This document shows positions 1 through 8,444 of a stretch of DNA of 64,000 nt, in pieces. A program made the translations under genes and the position numbers. Every line of letters begins with the position of its first letter. The first letter of the stretch is position 1. Where the stretch lies: contig ONJG01000001.1 of assembly GCA_900318105.1 (NCBI GenBank), positions 1 through 64,000 on the forward strand, written 5' to 3'. The notes below the pieces were generated by a model. That model was not told where the DNA came from and did no database searches. It saw only the letters and a list, made by a program, of their open reading frames with translations. The DNA is from an uncultured Eubacteriales bacterium (GTDB lineage Bacteria; Bacillota; Clostridia; Peptostreptococcales; Anaerovoracaceae).

Positions 1-58
1 GAGCTTAGCGTCCTGCTGAATTTTTATTAGATGAAAACAAAATTATTTTTATTCTTTG

Positions 59-87
59 TTCAATGTTAGCACGCGATGTGTTAAAAT
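59..87 (+). promoter_or_regulatory. Putative sigma-70 promoter of xdhABC
   Basis: A TTCAAT (59-64) and TAAAAT (82-87) pair is separated by 17 bp, about 60 bp before the xdhA start. The -35 is imperfect, so this is the best candidate and not a certain call. The first 20 bases of the window repeat the word GAGCTTAGCGT, which resembles the start of the structured element after ssnA (8274-8286). Confidence 0.4.
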
Positions 88-150
88 AATGTTGGATATT
101 TATATGTAATAAAACTGGTTTCAGCCATTACCATTAAGGGGGTTAATAGC

Positions 151-2475
151 ATGTCCAAAAAGTATATAGGACAAGCGGTGACAAGGCTCGACGCAAGAGA
201 CAAAGCGATGGGCCGCACCAAGTACACCGATGACATGTGCGATAAAGGAGCGCTTGTCGTCAGAGTGCTGCATTCGACAGTGGCAAACGGAATCGTCAAG
301 AAAATAGATACGAACGAAGCCGAGAAAATCCCGGGCGTAGTTCGTATTTTTACTTGCTTTGATCTGAAGGAAAAGCATTATTTCCCGACGGCAGGCCACC
401 CGTGGTCGACGGACCCGTCCCACCAGGACATTGCAGACAGACTTATCATGACAGACCGGCCGCTCTTTTACGGAGATGACATAGGCGCTGTTGTGGCCGA
501 AAACGAAGTTGCCGCAGCGCAGGCAATTCATATGCTCGAAAAGAGCGTTGAATATGAAGAGCTGCCATTTGTGCTCGATGCGCAGGAAGCCATGGAGGAG
601 GGCGCGCCTCTCCTGCATGAGAACTATCCCAACAATGTGCTCGCCCATACCGAGATACATATGGGAAGCGTCGAGGAAGCCATCAAGGAGAAAGGCCTTA
701 CAAAAGTTGAGGGCTGGTATGAGACACAGCCAGTGCAGCACTGCCATATAGAGAATTTCATCTGCTACGCATACGGAGAAGGAGACAGGACGGTGGTCGT
801 GTCATCGACTCAGATTCCGCATATCGCAAGGCGCGTAATCGGTCAGGCACTCGGTATGGACTGGGGCAAATTCAGAGTCATAAAGCCATTCGTCGGCGGA
901 GGATTCGGAAACAAGCAGGACGTACTGTATGAGCCTCTTTGTGCGTGGATAAGCATCCAGCTGGGCGGCAGGCTCGTCAAACTCGACGTGCCGCGCGAGG
1001 AGACATTCATAAGCAACAGGATAAGGCATGCAATACGCTACCACATCACGTCATGGATGAGAAAGGACGGCACGTTTGCCGCAAGGACATTCAAGGCATG
1101 GTGCAACAACGGTGCATACAGCTCCCACGGTCACGCGATCGCAGCCAAGGGCCTCAATGCATTTCCGCAGCTTTATCCCTGCGACAATATCGACGGGGAG
1201 ACCTGGACGGTATATACCAACAGATCGGTTGCCGGTGCAATGAGAGGCTACGGCATGCCGCAGGCCAGCTACGCCATGGAGTGCCACGCAGAGGACTGCG
1301 CAAGAGCCATGAAGATGGATCCGCTGGAGTTCAGGAGAAAGAACCTCATGCCTGTCGGATATTATCATGCATTCTCAAAGAACGAGCTTTACTCCGATAC
1401 ATTCAACCAGTGCTTCGACAAGGGCGCTGAGATTATCGGATACTACGATAAAGTCAAGAAGTATAAGAATCAGAAAGGCGACATCAGGCGCGGAATAGCC
1501 GCATCGACTTTCTGGTACAACACAGCCGTATATCCTATAGCGCTTGAGACATCGTCCTGCCGAATAGTCATGAACCAGGACGGCTCGGTGCAGTTCCAGC
1601 TCGGAGAGACCGAGATAGGACAGGGTGCGGATACGGCAGCTGCCCAGATGATTGCGGACACGCTCGGCATACCTGTTGATATGGTGCATCCGGTGTCCTG
1701 CCAGGATACGGATATCACACCGTTCGGCACGGGCGTTTATGCATCAAGAGGAACATACACCCTCGGATTTTCGGTCAAGCAGACAGCGCTGCTCCTCAAA
1801 GAAAAGATACTCGAGGCAGCGCATCAGTTCACGCGCATGCCCGTCTACAACCTCGACCTCATCGACGGTAAGATCGTAAGGACGACAGACGGACGCGAAC
1901 TTATGACCATCGGAGATCTGGCTCTTGAAAAACTGTATACGACGGACGGCTCGCAGCATCTGACTGCCGAGTCGACTTACCAGATAAAGTCCAATGCATA
2001 CTCGTTCGGAGTCTGCTTTGCGGAGGTCGAAGTCGACATACCGATGTGTCGCGTAAGACTTCTCAACATCGTGAACGTCCACGATGCCGGGCAGATCATA
2101 AATCCGCAGCTTGCCGAAGGGCAGGTGCACGGCGGGCAGAGCATGGGCATTGGCTATGCTCTTTCCGAAAAACTCATGTGGGATGAAAAGACGGGAGCAC
2201 CTCTCAACAACAACCTCCTCGACTACAAAATGTCCTCATTCATGGATCATCCGAGACTTGTCGGATCATTTGTTGAGAACTATGAGCCTACGAGTGCATA
2301 CGGCACCAAGGGACTGGGAGAACCTCCTACATGTCCGGTGGCTCCGGCCATAAGAAATGCGATAGGTGAGGCGACAGGCGTATACATCAACGAGCTGCCG
2401 CTGTCTCCGCACACTTTGTTCCGCGAGTTTACGGACGCGGGGCTTATCAATGATTCGTTTGCCGAGGAAGAGTAG
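151..2475 (+). CDS. xdhA: Xanthine dehydrogenase-type molybdenum subunit XdhA
   Basis: Large catalytic subunit (774 aa) of a three-subunit purine hydroxylase, which hydroxylates hypoxanthine/xanthine-type purines at the molybdenum cofactor in the cytoplasm. Family landmarks are intact: VGGGFG at 248-253, AMRGYG at 363-368 and GLGEPP at 721-726, whose Glu724 is the expected catalytic glutamate. The ATG at 151 follows an AAGGGGGT ribosome site. Length, and the order molybdenum - FAD - iron-sulfur subunit, match E. coli xdhABC. The neighbouring SsnA, YgfK and YqeB suggest the enzyme carries the labile, non-selenocysteine selenium ligand, but this cannot be seen in the sequence. Exact substrate (hypoxanthine, xanthine, or a dioxopurine) is inferred. 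Confidence 0.9.
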   Translation: MSKKYIGQAVTRLDARDKAMGRTKYTDDMCDKGALVVRVLHSTVANGIVKKIDTNEAEKIPGVVRIFTCFDLKEKHYFPTAGHPWSTDPSHQDIADRLIMTDRPLFYGDDIGAVVAENEVAAAQAIHMLEKSVEYEELPFVLDAQEAMEEGAPLLHENYPNNVLAHTEIHMGSVEEAIKEKGLTKVEGWYETQPVQHCHIENFICYAYGEGDRTVVVSSTQIPHIARRVIGQALGMDWGKFRVIKPFVGGGFGNKQDVLYEPLCAWISIQLGGRLVKLDVPREETFISNRIRHAIRYHITSWMRKDGTFAARTFKAWCNNGAYSSHGHAIAAKGLNAFPQLYPCDNIDGETWTVYTNRSVAGAMRGYGMPQASYAMECHAEDCARAMKMDPLEFRRKNLMPVGYYHAFSKNELYSDTFNQCFDKGAEIIGYYDKVKKYKNQKGDIRRGIAASTFWYNTAVYPIALETSSCRIVMNQDGSVQFQLGETEIGQGADTAAAQMIADTLGIPVDMVHPVSCQDTDITPFGTGVYASRGTYTLGFSVKQTALLLKEKILEAAHQFTRMPVYNLDLIDGKIVRTTDGRELMTIGDLALEKLYTTDGSQHLTAESTYQIKSNAYSFGVCFAEVEVDIPMCRVRLLNIVNVHDAGQIINPQLAEGQVHGGQSMGIGYALSEKLMWDEKTGAPLNNNLLDYKMSSFMDHPRLVGSFVENYEPTSAYGTKGLGEPPTCPVAPAIRNAIGEATGVYINELPLSPHTLFREFTDAGLINDSFAEEE

Positions 2476-2494
2476 AGAAAGGAGAATATAGACT

Positions 2495-3382
2495 ATGTAT
2501 GATATCAAGGCTCTCTATGAAGCCGAAAGCGTGCAGCATGCTATAGAGCTCCTGCAGGAACATCCGGAGGCTCAGATAATCGCCGGTGGCTCAGATGTGC
2601 TGGTGCAGATAAGAGAAGGAAGAAGAGCGGGCGTTGAGCTTGTCAGCATTTACATGCTCGATGAACTCCGCGGCGTATCCATAGATGAAGAGGAAAACAT
2701 CAGGATAGGCTCTCTGACCAGCTTTTCGCATATAACAAACGATCCGATAATCCAGAAATACATCAATGTCCTCGGAGAGGCTGTGGATATGGTCGGAGGC
2801 CCGCAGATAAGGGCCATAGGAACCATCGGAGGAAACACATGCAACGGTGTTACCTCTGCCGACTCGGCATCCACTCTCATGGCATGGGATGCGGTTATCG
2901 AAGTGACGGGACCCGAGGGAGTAAGGCGGGTTCCGATAAAAGACTTTTACATAAAGGCCAAGGTCGTTGACCTCAGGCCTGCTGAGATACAGACTGCGAT
3001 ACTAATCCCGAAGGAGTCCTATGAGAACTGCTACGGGCACTACATCAAATATTCGATGAGAAACGCTCTCGATATCGCAACGACAGGATGCTCAGTCAAT
3101 GTGAAACTCAGCGATGACAAGAAGAAATTCGAAAGAGTAAGAGCCGGCTACGGCGTTGCGGCTCCGATCCCGATGAGGGCGACTGCGGCTGAGGAGTTCC
3201 TCAAGGGAAAGAAAATAACAGAGAAAAATATAAAGGAATTCTCCGAGAAAGTGCTCGAGGATGTCAATCCGCGTAACAGCTGGCGTGCCAGCAGAGCTCT
3301 CAGGCGACATATATCCGTCGTGATGGCAGAGCGCGCACTCAGAGAATCCATAAGGCTTGCGGGAGGTGAGATCAATGGATAA
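2495..3382 (+). CDS. xdhB: Xanthine dehydrogenase-type FAD subunit XdhB
   Basis: FAD-binding medium subunit (295 aa) that passes electrons from the iron-sulfur subunit to NAD or another acceptor. It has the vanillyl-alcohol-oxidase-type FAD motifs AGGSD at residues 30-34 and IGTIGGN around 108-114, followed by the CO-dehydrogenase flavoprotein C-terminal domain. The length equals E. coli XdhB (about 292 aa). It starts 19 bp after xdhA behind GAAAGGAG and its stop overlaps the xdhC start by 8 bp, so the three genes are translationally coupled. Confidence 0.9.
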   Translation: MYDIKALYEAESVQHAIELLQEHPEAQIIAGGSDVLVQIREGRRAGVELVSIYMLDELRGVSIDEEENIRIGSLTSFSHITNDPIIQKYINVLGEAVDMVGGPQIRAIGTIGGNTCNGVTSADSASTLMAWDAVIEVTGPEGVRRVPIKDFYIKAKVVDLRPAEIQTAILIPKESYENCYGHYIKYSMRNALDIATTGCSVNVKLSDDKKKFERVRAGYGVAAPIPMRATAAEEFLKGKKITEKNIKEFSEKVLEDVNPRNSWRASRALRRHISVVMAERALRESIRLAGGEING

Positions 3383-3926
3383 TGGATACAAAGTTGTACA
3401 TTGCACCATAAACGGCAAGAAAGTTGAGAAGGTGGTCGATGTGAGAGCATCGCTCACGGACATGCTGAGAAATGACTACAGACTCACCTCGGTCAAGAAA
3501 GGCTGCGAGGTCGGAGAGTGCGGAGCTTGCACCGTGATTATCGACGGCGAAGGCTTCAACTCATGCATTTATCTTGCGGTATGGGCCGAGGGCAAGGAAA
3601 TCTGGACAGTCGAAGGGCTTATCAGTCCCGAAGGCGAGCTTTCGGATATCCAGGAGGCCTTCATAGAGGAGGGCGCAATCCAGTGCGGATTCTGCAGCCC
3701 GGGATTTATCATGACCAGCTGGGAGATTCTGAAATCCGGAAAGGAATATTCGGATGATGAGCTCAGAAAACTTCTCTCCGGACATCTCTGCAGATGCACG
3801 GGATACGAAAATATCTTCCGCGCAGTCAAGAAAACAATGCTGAGGCGCCTGGGCAAGAAAAAAGAGGCAGAAAAAGTGAATTCGCAGGGCATCACGGAAT
3901 ACCCGGAGCCCATGCCGTTTATGTGA
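3375..3926 (+). CDS. xdhC: Xanthine dehydrogenase-type [2Fe-2S] subunit XdhC
   Basis: Small electron-transfer subunit (183 aa) with two [2Fe-2S] clusters. The plant-ferredoxin-type cluster uses Cys44, Cys49, Cys52 and Cys64; the second cluster uses Cys104, Cys107, Cys139 and Cys141 (CGFC and CRC motifs). I chose the ATG at 3375 because GGGAGGTGA lies just before it and the protein then starts like its relatives; an upstream in-frame start would add six residues. It should not be confused with the XdhC/CoxI chaperone family, represented here by the gene at 25188. Confidence 0.9.
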   Translation: MDNGYKVVHCTINGKKVEKVVDVRASLTDMLRNDYRLTSVKKGCEVGECGACTVIIDGEGFNSCIYLAVWAEGKEIWTVEGLISPEGELSDIQEAFIEEGAIQCGFCSPGFIMTSWEILKSGKEYSDDELRKLLSGHLCRCTGYENIFRAVKKTMLRRLGKKKEAEKVNSQGITEYPEPMPFM

Positions 3927-4017
3927 TATAGCGAGGCGAGAATGATGGCCGCGCGCGGGATGCCGCGTCAGGCAGCGAGCAACTATTGCCGCTCAAGCGG
4001 CATGAAAGGAGTGAATC

Positions 4018-5724
4018 GTGAAGTACGAAACCTATAAAAAACTTGCACCTGCTGCACTCGGAAAGGTCAAAGCAGACACGATATTCAAAAACTGCAAGAT
4101 TGTGGATGTTTTTACCGGAGAAGTTGTAGACGGCAATATCGGAATTAAGGATGGCATCATACTCGGAGTATCGAGGTCGATGCAGGGCAGAAAAGAAATA
4201 GATCTCAAAGGAGCCTATGTCTGCCCGGGCCTTATTGATGCACATCTGCATCTTGAATCGACTATGGTATCTCCGGCAGAGCTCGTGGCAACTGCCGCAG
4301 CCTGCGGAACGACCACATTCATAGTGGACCCGCATGAAGCAGCCAATGTATCGGGAGCAGACGGCATCAATTACATACTCGACCAGACTGAAAAGTCGCC
4401 TGCCAATGTATTTGTGATGCTTCCGTCCTGCGTCCCCGCGACAGATATAGATGATAACGGCTGCATGATAGCAGCAAATGACATGTATCCGTTTATAGGT
4501 AACCCGCGCATCCTGGGACTTGGAGAAGTAATGGATGACGATGCCGTAATAAACGGAGACCCCAGGATGTTCGCAAAGTTCGCACTTTTCGAGCATCAGA
4601 CCATAGACGGCCACGCACCGTTTCTTCCAAACCGTATGCTCTCCGCATACAAGATGGCGGGAGTGGACACTGACCACGAGGCATCCTCATTTGAATATGC
4701 ACTCGAAGAAGTAAGGCGCGGCATACATGTTCACATCAGAGAGGGCTCTGCTGCGCACAATCTCGATGACATAGTCTCAGGGATTGTGGAGAAGGGCATA
4801 GACACCGAGCATTTCTCGTTCTGCACCGATGACAAACACATAGAGGACATCGTAAGGGACGGTCACATCATATACAACGTAAGAAGATCGGTGGAGCTCG
4901 GACTCAATCCGTTCAAGGCCATTAAGATGGCTACGATTAACACAGCCAAATGCTACGGCCTCAAACACATGGGCGCCATAGCACCGGGATATCAGGCGGA
5001 CCTTCTTATCTTTGATAACATGAAGGACTTCAACGTAATAGATGTCTATTTCAAGGGCAAACGCATAGATCCCAAGGCTGAGATCAAGGTCAGAAAGTGC
5101 CCGGCAGCTCTTAAGCGCACCGTTAATCTCGACAAGGTCAGCGCTTCGGATTTCGCTCTTCCGATTAAGAATAAAGAGACGCATATTGTGGGCATGAAGC
5201 CAAAGCAGATAGAGACTCTCGATCTGGTGGAGAAGATTCCGAAATGCGATAACTTCACGCCGGGCGGAGATTATCTCAAAATCGCCGCGGTCGAAAGGCA
5301 CCACAGAAGCGGTAAAATCGGCGTTGCCATAGCAAAGGGCTACGGCATCAGGGGAGGTGCGATAGCATCCTCCGTATCCCACGATTCGCACAATATCATA
5401 GTAATAGGCGACAGCGACGAGGACATCGCACTTGCCGTCAATGAAATTGCACGCGTTCAGGGAGGATATACCGTCGTTGAGAATGGCAAGGTCTTTGAGA
5501 CATTGCCGCTGCCCATTATGGGTCTCATGACGGATGTCAACTTCGCCGAGGTGGACAAGAAACTCGGAAAGATGAAGAAAAAGGCCTATGACATGGGAGT
5601 GTCCAAGGACTTCGATCCGTTCATCACTCTCTCGTTCATGGCGCTGACCGTAATACCGGAGCTCAGGATTACTCCGAGAGGCCTGTACCTGGCCAAGATT
5701 GAGGAAAAGGGATTTATAAAATGA
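4018..5724 (+). CDS. ade: Adenine deaminase
   Basis: Converts adenine to hypoxanthine and ammonia, feeding the hydroxylases encoded on either side. The 568-aa length and architecture are those of the bacterial AdeC amidohydrolase family: a TIM-barrel with the metal motif DAHLHLEST (His76, His78), VDPHEAANVSG after it, and the family-specific C-terminal domain. Translation starts at GTG 4018 behind AAAGGAGTG. The 91-bp gap after xdhC contains a small GCCGC/GCGGC hairpin (about 3988-4001). Its stop overlaps the next start in an ATGA arrangement. Confidence 0.92.
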   Translation: MKYETYKKLAPAALGKVKADTIFKNCKIVDVFTGEVVDGNIGIKDGIILGVSRSMQGRKEIDLKGAYVCPGLIDAHLHLESTMVSPAELVATAAACGTTTFIVDPHEAANVSGADGINYILDQTEKSPANVFVMLPSCVPATDIDDNGCMIAANDMYPFIGNPRILGLGEVMDDDAVINGDPRMFAKFALFEHQTIDGHAPFLPNRMLSAYKMAGVDTDHEASSFEYALEEVRRGIHVHIREGSAAHNLDDIVSGIVEKGIDTEHFSFCTDDKHIEDIVRDGHIIYNVRRSVELGLNPFKAIKMATINTAKCYGLKHMGAIAPGYQADLLIFDNMKDFNVIDVYFKGKRIDPKAEIKVRKCPAALKRTVNLDKVSASDFALPIKNKETHIVGMKPKQIETLDLVEKIPKCDNFTPGGDYLKIAAVERHHRSGKIGVAIAKGYGIRGGAIASSVSHDSHNIIVIGDSDEDIALAVNEIARVQGGYTVVENGKVFETLPLPIMGLMTDVNFAEVDKKLGKMKKKAYDMGVSKDFDPFITLSFMALTVIPELRITPRGLYLAKIEEKGFIK

Positions 5725-6863
5725 CGGACGAATCCATTTTCGACAGGAGTTTGATGGATGAGGCGGTCTCCCTGGCAGAGATGCACATGAGGAGACTGTA
5801 TGAGATTCCGGAGCGGGCATTTCAGGAAGTAAAGACCACTGCATATATAAAGGAAGTCTGCGGCAATTATCCGCTCGAGACCATAGATATAGGCATGGAG
5901 ACCGGGTTTGTATGCCTGCTGGATGCGGGAGCCGCCGATACCGTGGCTCTTCGGACGGACATAGATGCAGTGCCGACGGACGAAGGCCCGAGGCACCTTT
6001 GCGGTCACAATGCGCATGCGGGGACTATGCTCGGAGCAGTCCATTATCTATGCGGAGTAAGAGATTCTCTTAAACACAATGTGCTCTTCATATTCCAGCC
6101 TGCAGAGGAGGGGACGAGAGGCGCAAGGGAGATGATATCTCACGGGCTGTTTGAAAAGCTGTCTGTAAGACCGTCCCAGATATATGCGATACACAACCGG
6201 CCCGAGATAAATGTCGGTGATGTGGTGGTTCATAAGGGCCCGTTGATGTCCGAAAAGAGCGTATTTGATATCAGGATTAACGGAAGGGCGGCCCACGCAT
6301 CGATGCCACAGCTGTCGGCAGATCCCATTGTCTGCGCTGCGACCCTGGTCAGCGAGATACAGACGATAATAAGCCGGAACAAAGACCCGTTCAAACCTGC
6401 GCTGTGCAGCGTAAACAGCATAGCCTCAGGAGAGCCCGATGTGGCATCACCGGAGCATGCGAGGATAACGGGATACATAAGGACCTTTGACCACGGGCTG
6501 CACGAGACCATCGAGGAGAGGGTCAGGGTGCTGGCCGAGGACACCGCGCTTGCATACGGCTGCACCGCGGATGTGGACATAAAGCACATGGTGCCTGCCG
6601 TGGATAATAAAGAAGACATGTACGACCTGGCTAAAAAAGCTGCGGAGGCAGCTCTTGGGGCAGAGCATGTGACGGACAGCATGCCGACTCTCGCATCGGA
6701 GGATTTCGCGGTGTTCGGAGCTGAGCTGCCGTCATTTCTTTACTGGGTCGGCTCGGGCATCCCGGGCGAGGAAAATGCATCATGGCATGAGCCGGGATTT
6801 CGAATAGGAGAGGGCTACCAGAAGGCAGCAGTTCCAGTTCTCTGTGCGTCTGCCCTCATATGA
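5721..6863 (+). CDS. M20-family amidohydrolase/aminoacylase
   Basis: A 380-aa dinuclear metallo-amidohydrolase of the M20D (HipO / IAA-amino acid hydrolase) type. The expected metal ligands are present: Cys94-Gly-His96, Glu129/Glu130, His158 and His356. The usual CGHDGH reads CGHNAH; the changed Asp is not one of the metal ligands, so the enzyme should be active. Its start overlaps the adenine deaminase stop by 4 bp, so it is co-translated. Being locked into a purine operon suggests it hydrolyses an N-acyl, ureido or carbamoyl intermediate, but the substrate cannot be read from sequence. It is distinct from YgeY at 19761. Confidence 0.75.
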   Translation: MTDESIFDRSLMDEAVSLAEMHMRRLYEIPERAFQEVKTTAYIKEVCGNYPLETIDIGMETGFVCLLDAGAADTVALRTDIDAVPTDEGPRHLCGHNAHAGTMLGAVHYLCGVRDSLKHNVLFIFQPAEEGTRGAREMISHGLFEKLSVRPSQIYAIHNRPEINVGDVVVHKGPLMSEKSVFDIRINGRAAHASMPQLSADPIVCAATLVSEIQTIISRNKDPFKPALCSVNSIASGEPDVASPEHARITGYIRTFDHGLHETIEERVRVLAEDTALAYGCTADVDIKHMVPAVDNKEDMYDLAKKAAEAALGAEHVTDSMPTLASEDFAVFGAELPSFLYWVGSGIPGEENASWHEPGFRIGEGYQKAAVPVLCASALI

Positions 6864-6931
6864 TTTTCGGTAATTAAAGCGATAAGAATATATGAAGTAA
6901 AGCAAACCAACAACTGTAAGGAGGAGAGATT

Positions 6932-8272
6932 ATGCTACTGATTGGAAACGGAAGGCTTATTACGAGAAATCCGGATAAGCCGTACATAGAAGACGGTGCC
7001 GTCGTGACAGACGGCGACTCCATCAAGGCCTTCGGAACCATGGCCGAGATGAAGGCTGCATACCCCGATGCCGAGTTTGTGGATGCAAAAGGCGGCGTTA
7101 TCATGCCGGGCCTTATAAATGCACACACACATATTTACTCGGGACTTGCCAGGGGACTTGCCATCGAGGGCAATAATCCGACCAACTTTTTTGAGGTGCT
7201 GGACGGCACATGGTGGGCCATAGACAGACACCTCACAATAGACGGAACTAAGGCATGCGCCTATGCAACCATACTCGACTGCATCAGGGACGGCGTGACC
7301 ACCATTTTTGACCACCATGCAAGCTTTTGCGAGATTCCGGGTTCGCTCTTTGCCATCAAGGATGTGGCCAAGGAGCTCGGCATGAGATCCTGCCTCTGCT
7401 ATGAGGTTTCGGAACGTGACGGAGCCGAAAAGACGCAGCAGGGAATCGATGAGAACAGGGATTTTGCAAAGTGGGCCATTAAGGAAAACGACGACATGAT
7501 CAAGGCCATGTTCGGAGGCCACGCTCTCTTTACAATCGGAGACAAGACCTTCGAAAAGATGGTTGAGGCCAATGACGGCATGACGGGATTTCATATCCAC
7601 GTGGCAGAGGGCATGAACGATGTATACGACAGCCTGAGAAATTACGGCTGCCGCCCGGTCAACAGACTCCTGTACAACGGAATCCTCGGAGAAAAGACCC
7701 TGCTCGGTCACTGCATACACGTAAGCCCGGCCGAGATGGATATCATAAAGGAAACAGGCACCATGGTGGTCAACAATCCTGAGTCCAACATGGGCAACGC
7801 AGTAGGCTGCGCACCCGTTCTTCAGATGATGGAAAAGGGCATCATGGTGGGTATGGGAACCGACGCCTACACGCACGATATGCTCGAGAGCCTGAAAGTA
7901 TTCCTCATTATCCAGAGACACAATGCGGCCATGCCGAATGTCGCATGGGGCGAGGACTGCACGATGCTCTTTGAGAACAACAGGAAGATTGCCGCCAAGT
8001 ACTTTGAGAAACCACTCGGCATAATTAAAGAGGGAGCCGCTGCGGACGTCATCGTAATGGATTACAAGCCGTTCACACCGTTCTCCGACGAGAATATCGA
8101 CGGCCACATGATCTTCGGCTTCATGGGCAAGAACTGCAGGACCACCATTATCAACGGCAAGGTTCTGTACAAAGACAGAGAATTTGTGGATATTGATGAA
8201 GAGGCCATCAACGCCTGGACGCTCGAGCAGAGCAAGAAACTCTGGGGCGAGCTCAACCACAGGGAATACTAA
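6932..8272 (+). CDS. ssnA: Putative aminohydrolase SsnA
   Basis: Selenium-metabolism-linked amidohydrolase (446 aa) related to chlorohydrolases and guanine deaminase, expected to hydrolyse or deaminate a purine-derived intermediate. Metal-site motifs are NAHTH at 63-67, a second His-x-His at 221-223 and GTDAYTHD with Asp311. A strong AAGGAGGAGA site precedes the ATG. SsnA is a fixed member of the ygfK-xdhD-yqeB cluster in E. coli and many gut anaerobes, and is reported to be needed for anaerobic uric acid breakdown; its exact reaction is unsettled. The gene ends TAATGA and is followed by a long inverted repeat. Confidence 0.88.
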   Translation: MLLIGNGRLITRNPDKPYIEDGAVVTDGDSIKAFGTMAEMKAAYPDAEFVDAKGGVIMPGLINAHTHIYSGLARGLAIEGNNPTNFFEVLDGTWWAIDRHLTIDGTKACAYATILDCIRDGVTTIFDHHASFCEIPGSLFAIKDVAKELGMRSCLCYEVSERDGAEKTQQGIDENRDFAKWAIKENDDMIKAMFGGHALFTIGDKTFEKMVEANDGMTGFHIHVAEGMNDVYDSLRNYGCRPVNRLLYNGILGEKTLLGHCIHVSPAEMDIIKETGTMVVNNPESNMGNAVGCAPVLQMMEKGIMVGMGTDAYTHDMLESLKVFLIIQRHNAAMPNVAWGEDCTMLFENNRKIAAKYFEKPLGIIKEGAAADVIVMDYKPFTPFSDENIDGHMIFGFMGKNCRTTIINGKVLYKDREFVDIDEEAINAWTLEQSKKLWGELNHREY

Positions 8273-8277
8273 TGAGC

Positions 8278-8414
8278 CTTAGCGTGCAGCCCCGGGAGTA
8301 CGGCTCTCGCCTCGTTGCGGCTATACGCAGCGGTACTAAGCTCTGACTGCGCCTTTGGCTTGTCAATCGCTAAGTGCCGGCTACCGCAAAGCCTCCCGAG
8401 TCTGCACGCATAAG
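8278..8414 (+). promoter_or_regulatory. Structured intercistronic RNA element between ssnA and ygfK
   Basis: The 172-bp gap holds a long imperfect inverted repeat: 8278-8298 pairs with 8393-8414 over about 19 of 21 positions. The enclosed ~95 nt contain a GTTGCG/CGCAGC hairpin (8314-8331) inside an AGTAC/GTACT pair (8298-8335). The 5' arm word CTTAGCG (8278-8284) has a second perfect partner, CGCTAAG (8368-8374), so two exclusive folds are possible. There is no T-run, so it is not a classical terminator. Possible roles are mRNA processing or stability, cis-regulation of ygfK, or a dispersed palindromic repeat. The ygfK ribosome site (AAAGGAGG) lies just outside it. Confidence 0.5.
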
Positions 8415-8444
8415 TCTCTTTATATATGATAAAGGAGGGATAAT

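Noticed and set aside
6935..8260. 441-codon minus-strand frame opposite ssnA
   Set aside because: It is the antisense shadow of ssnA, caused by codon bias; no ribosome site or domain.
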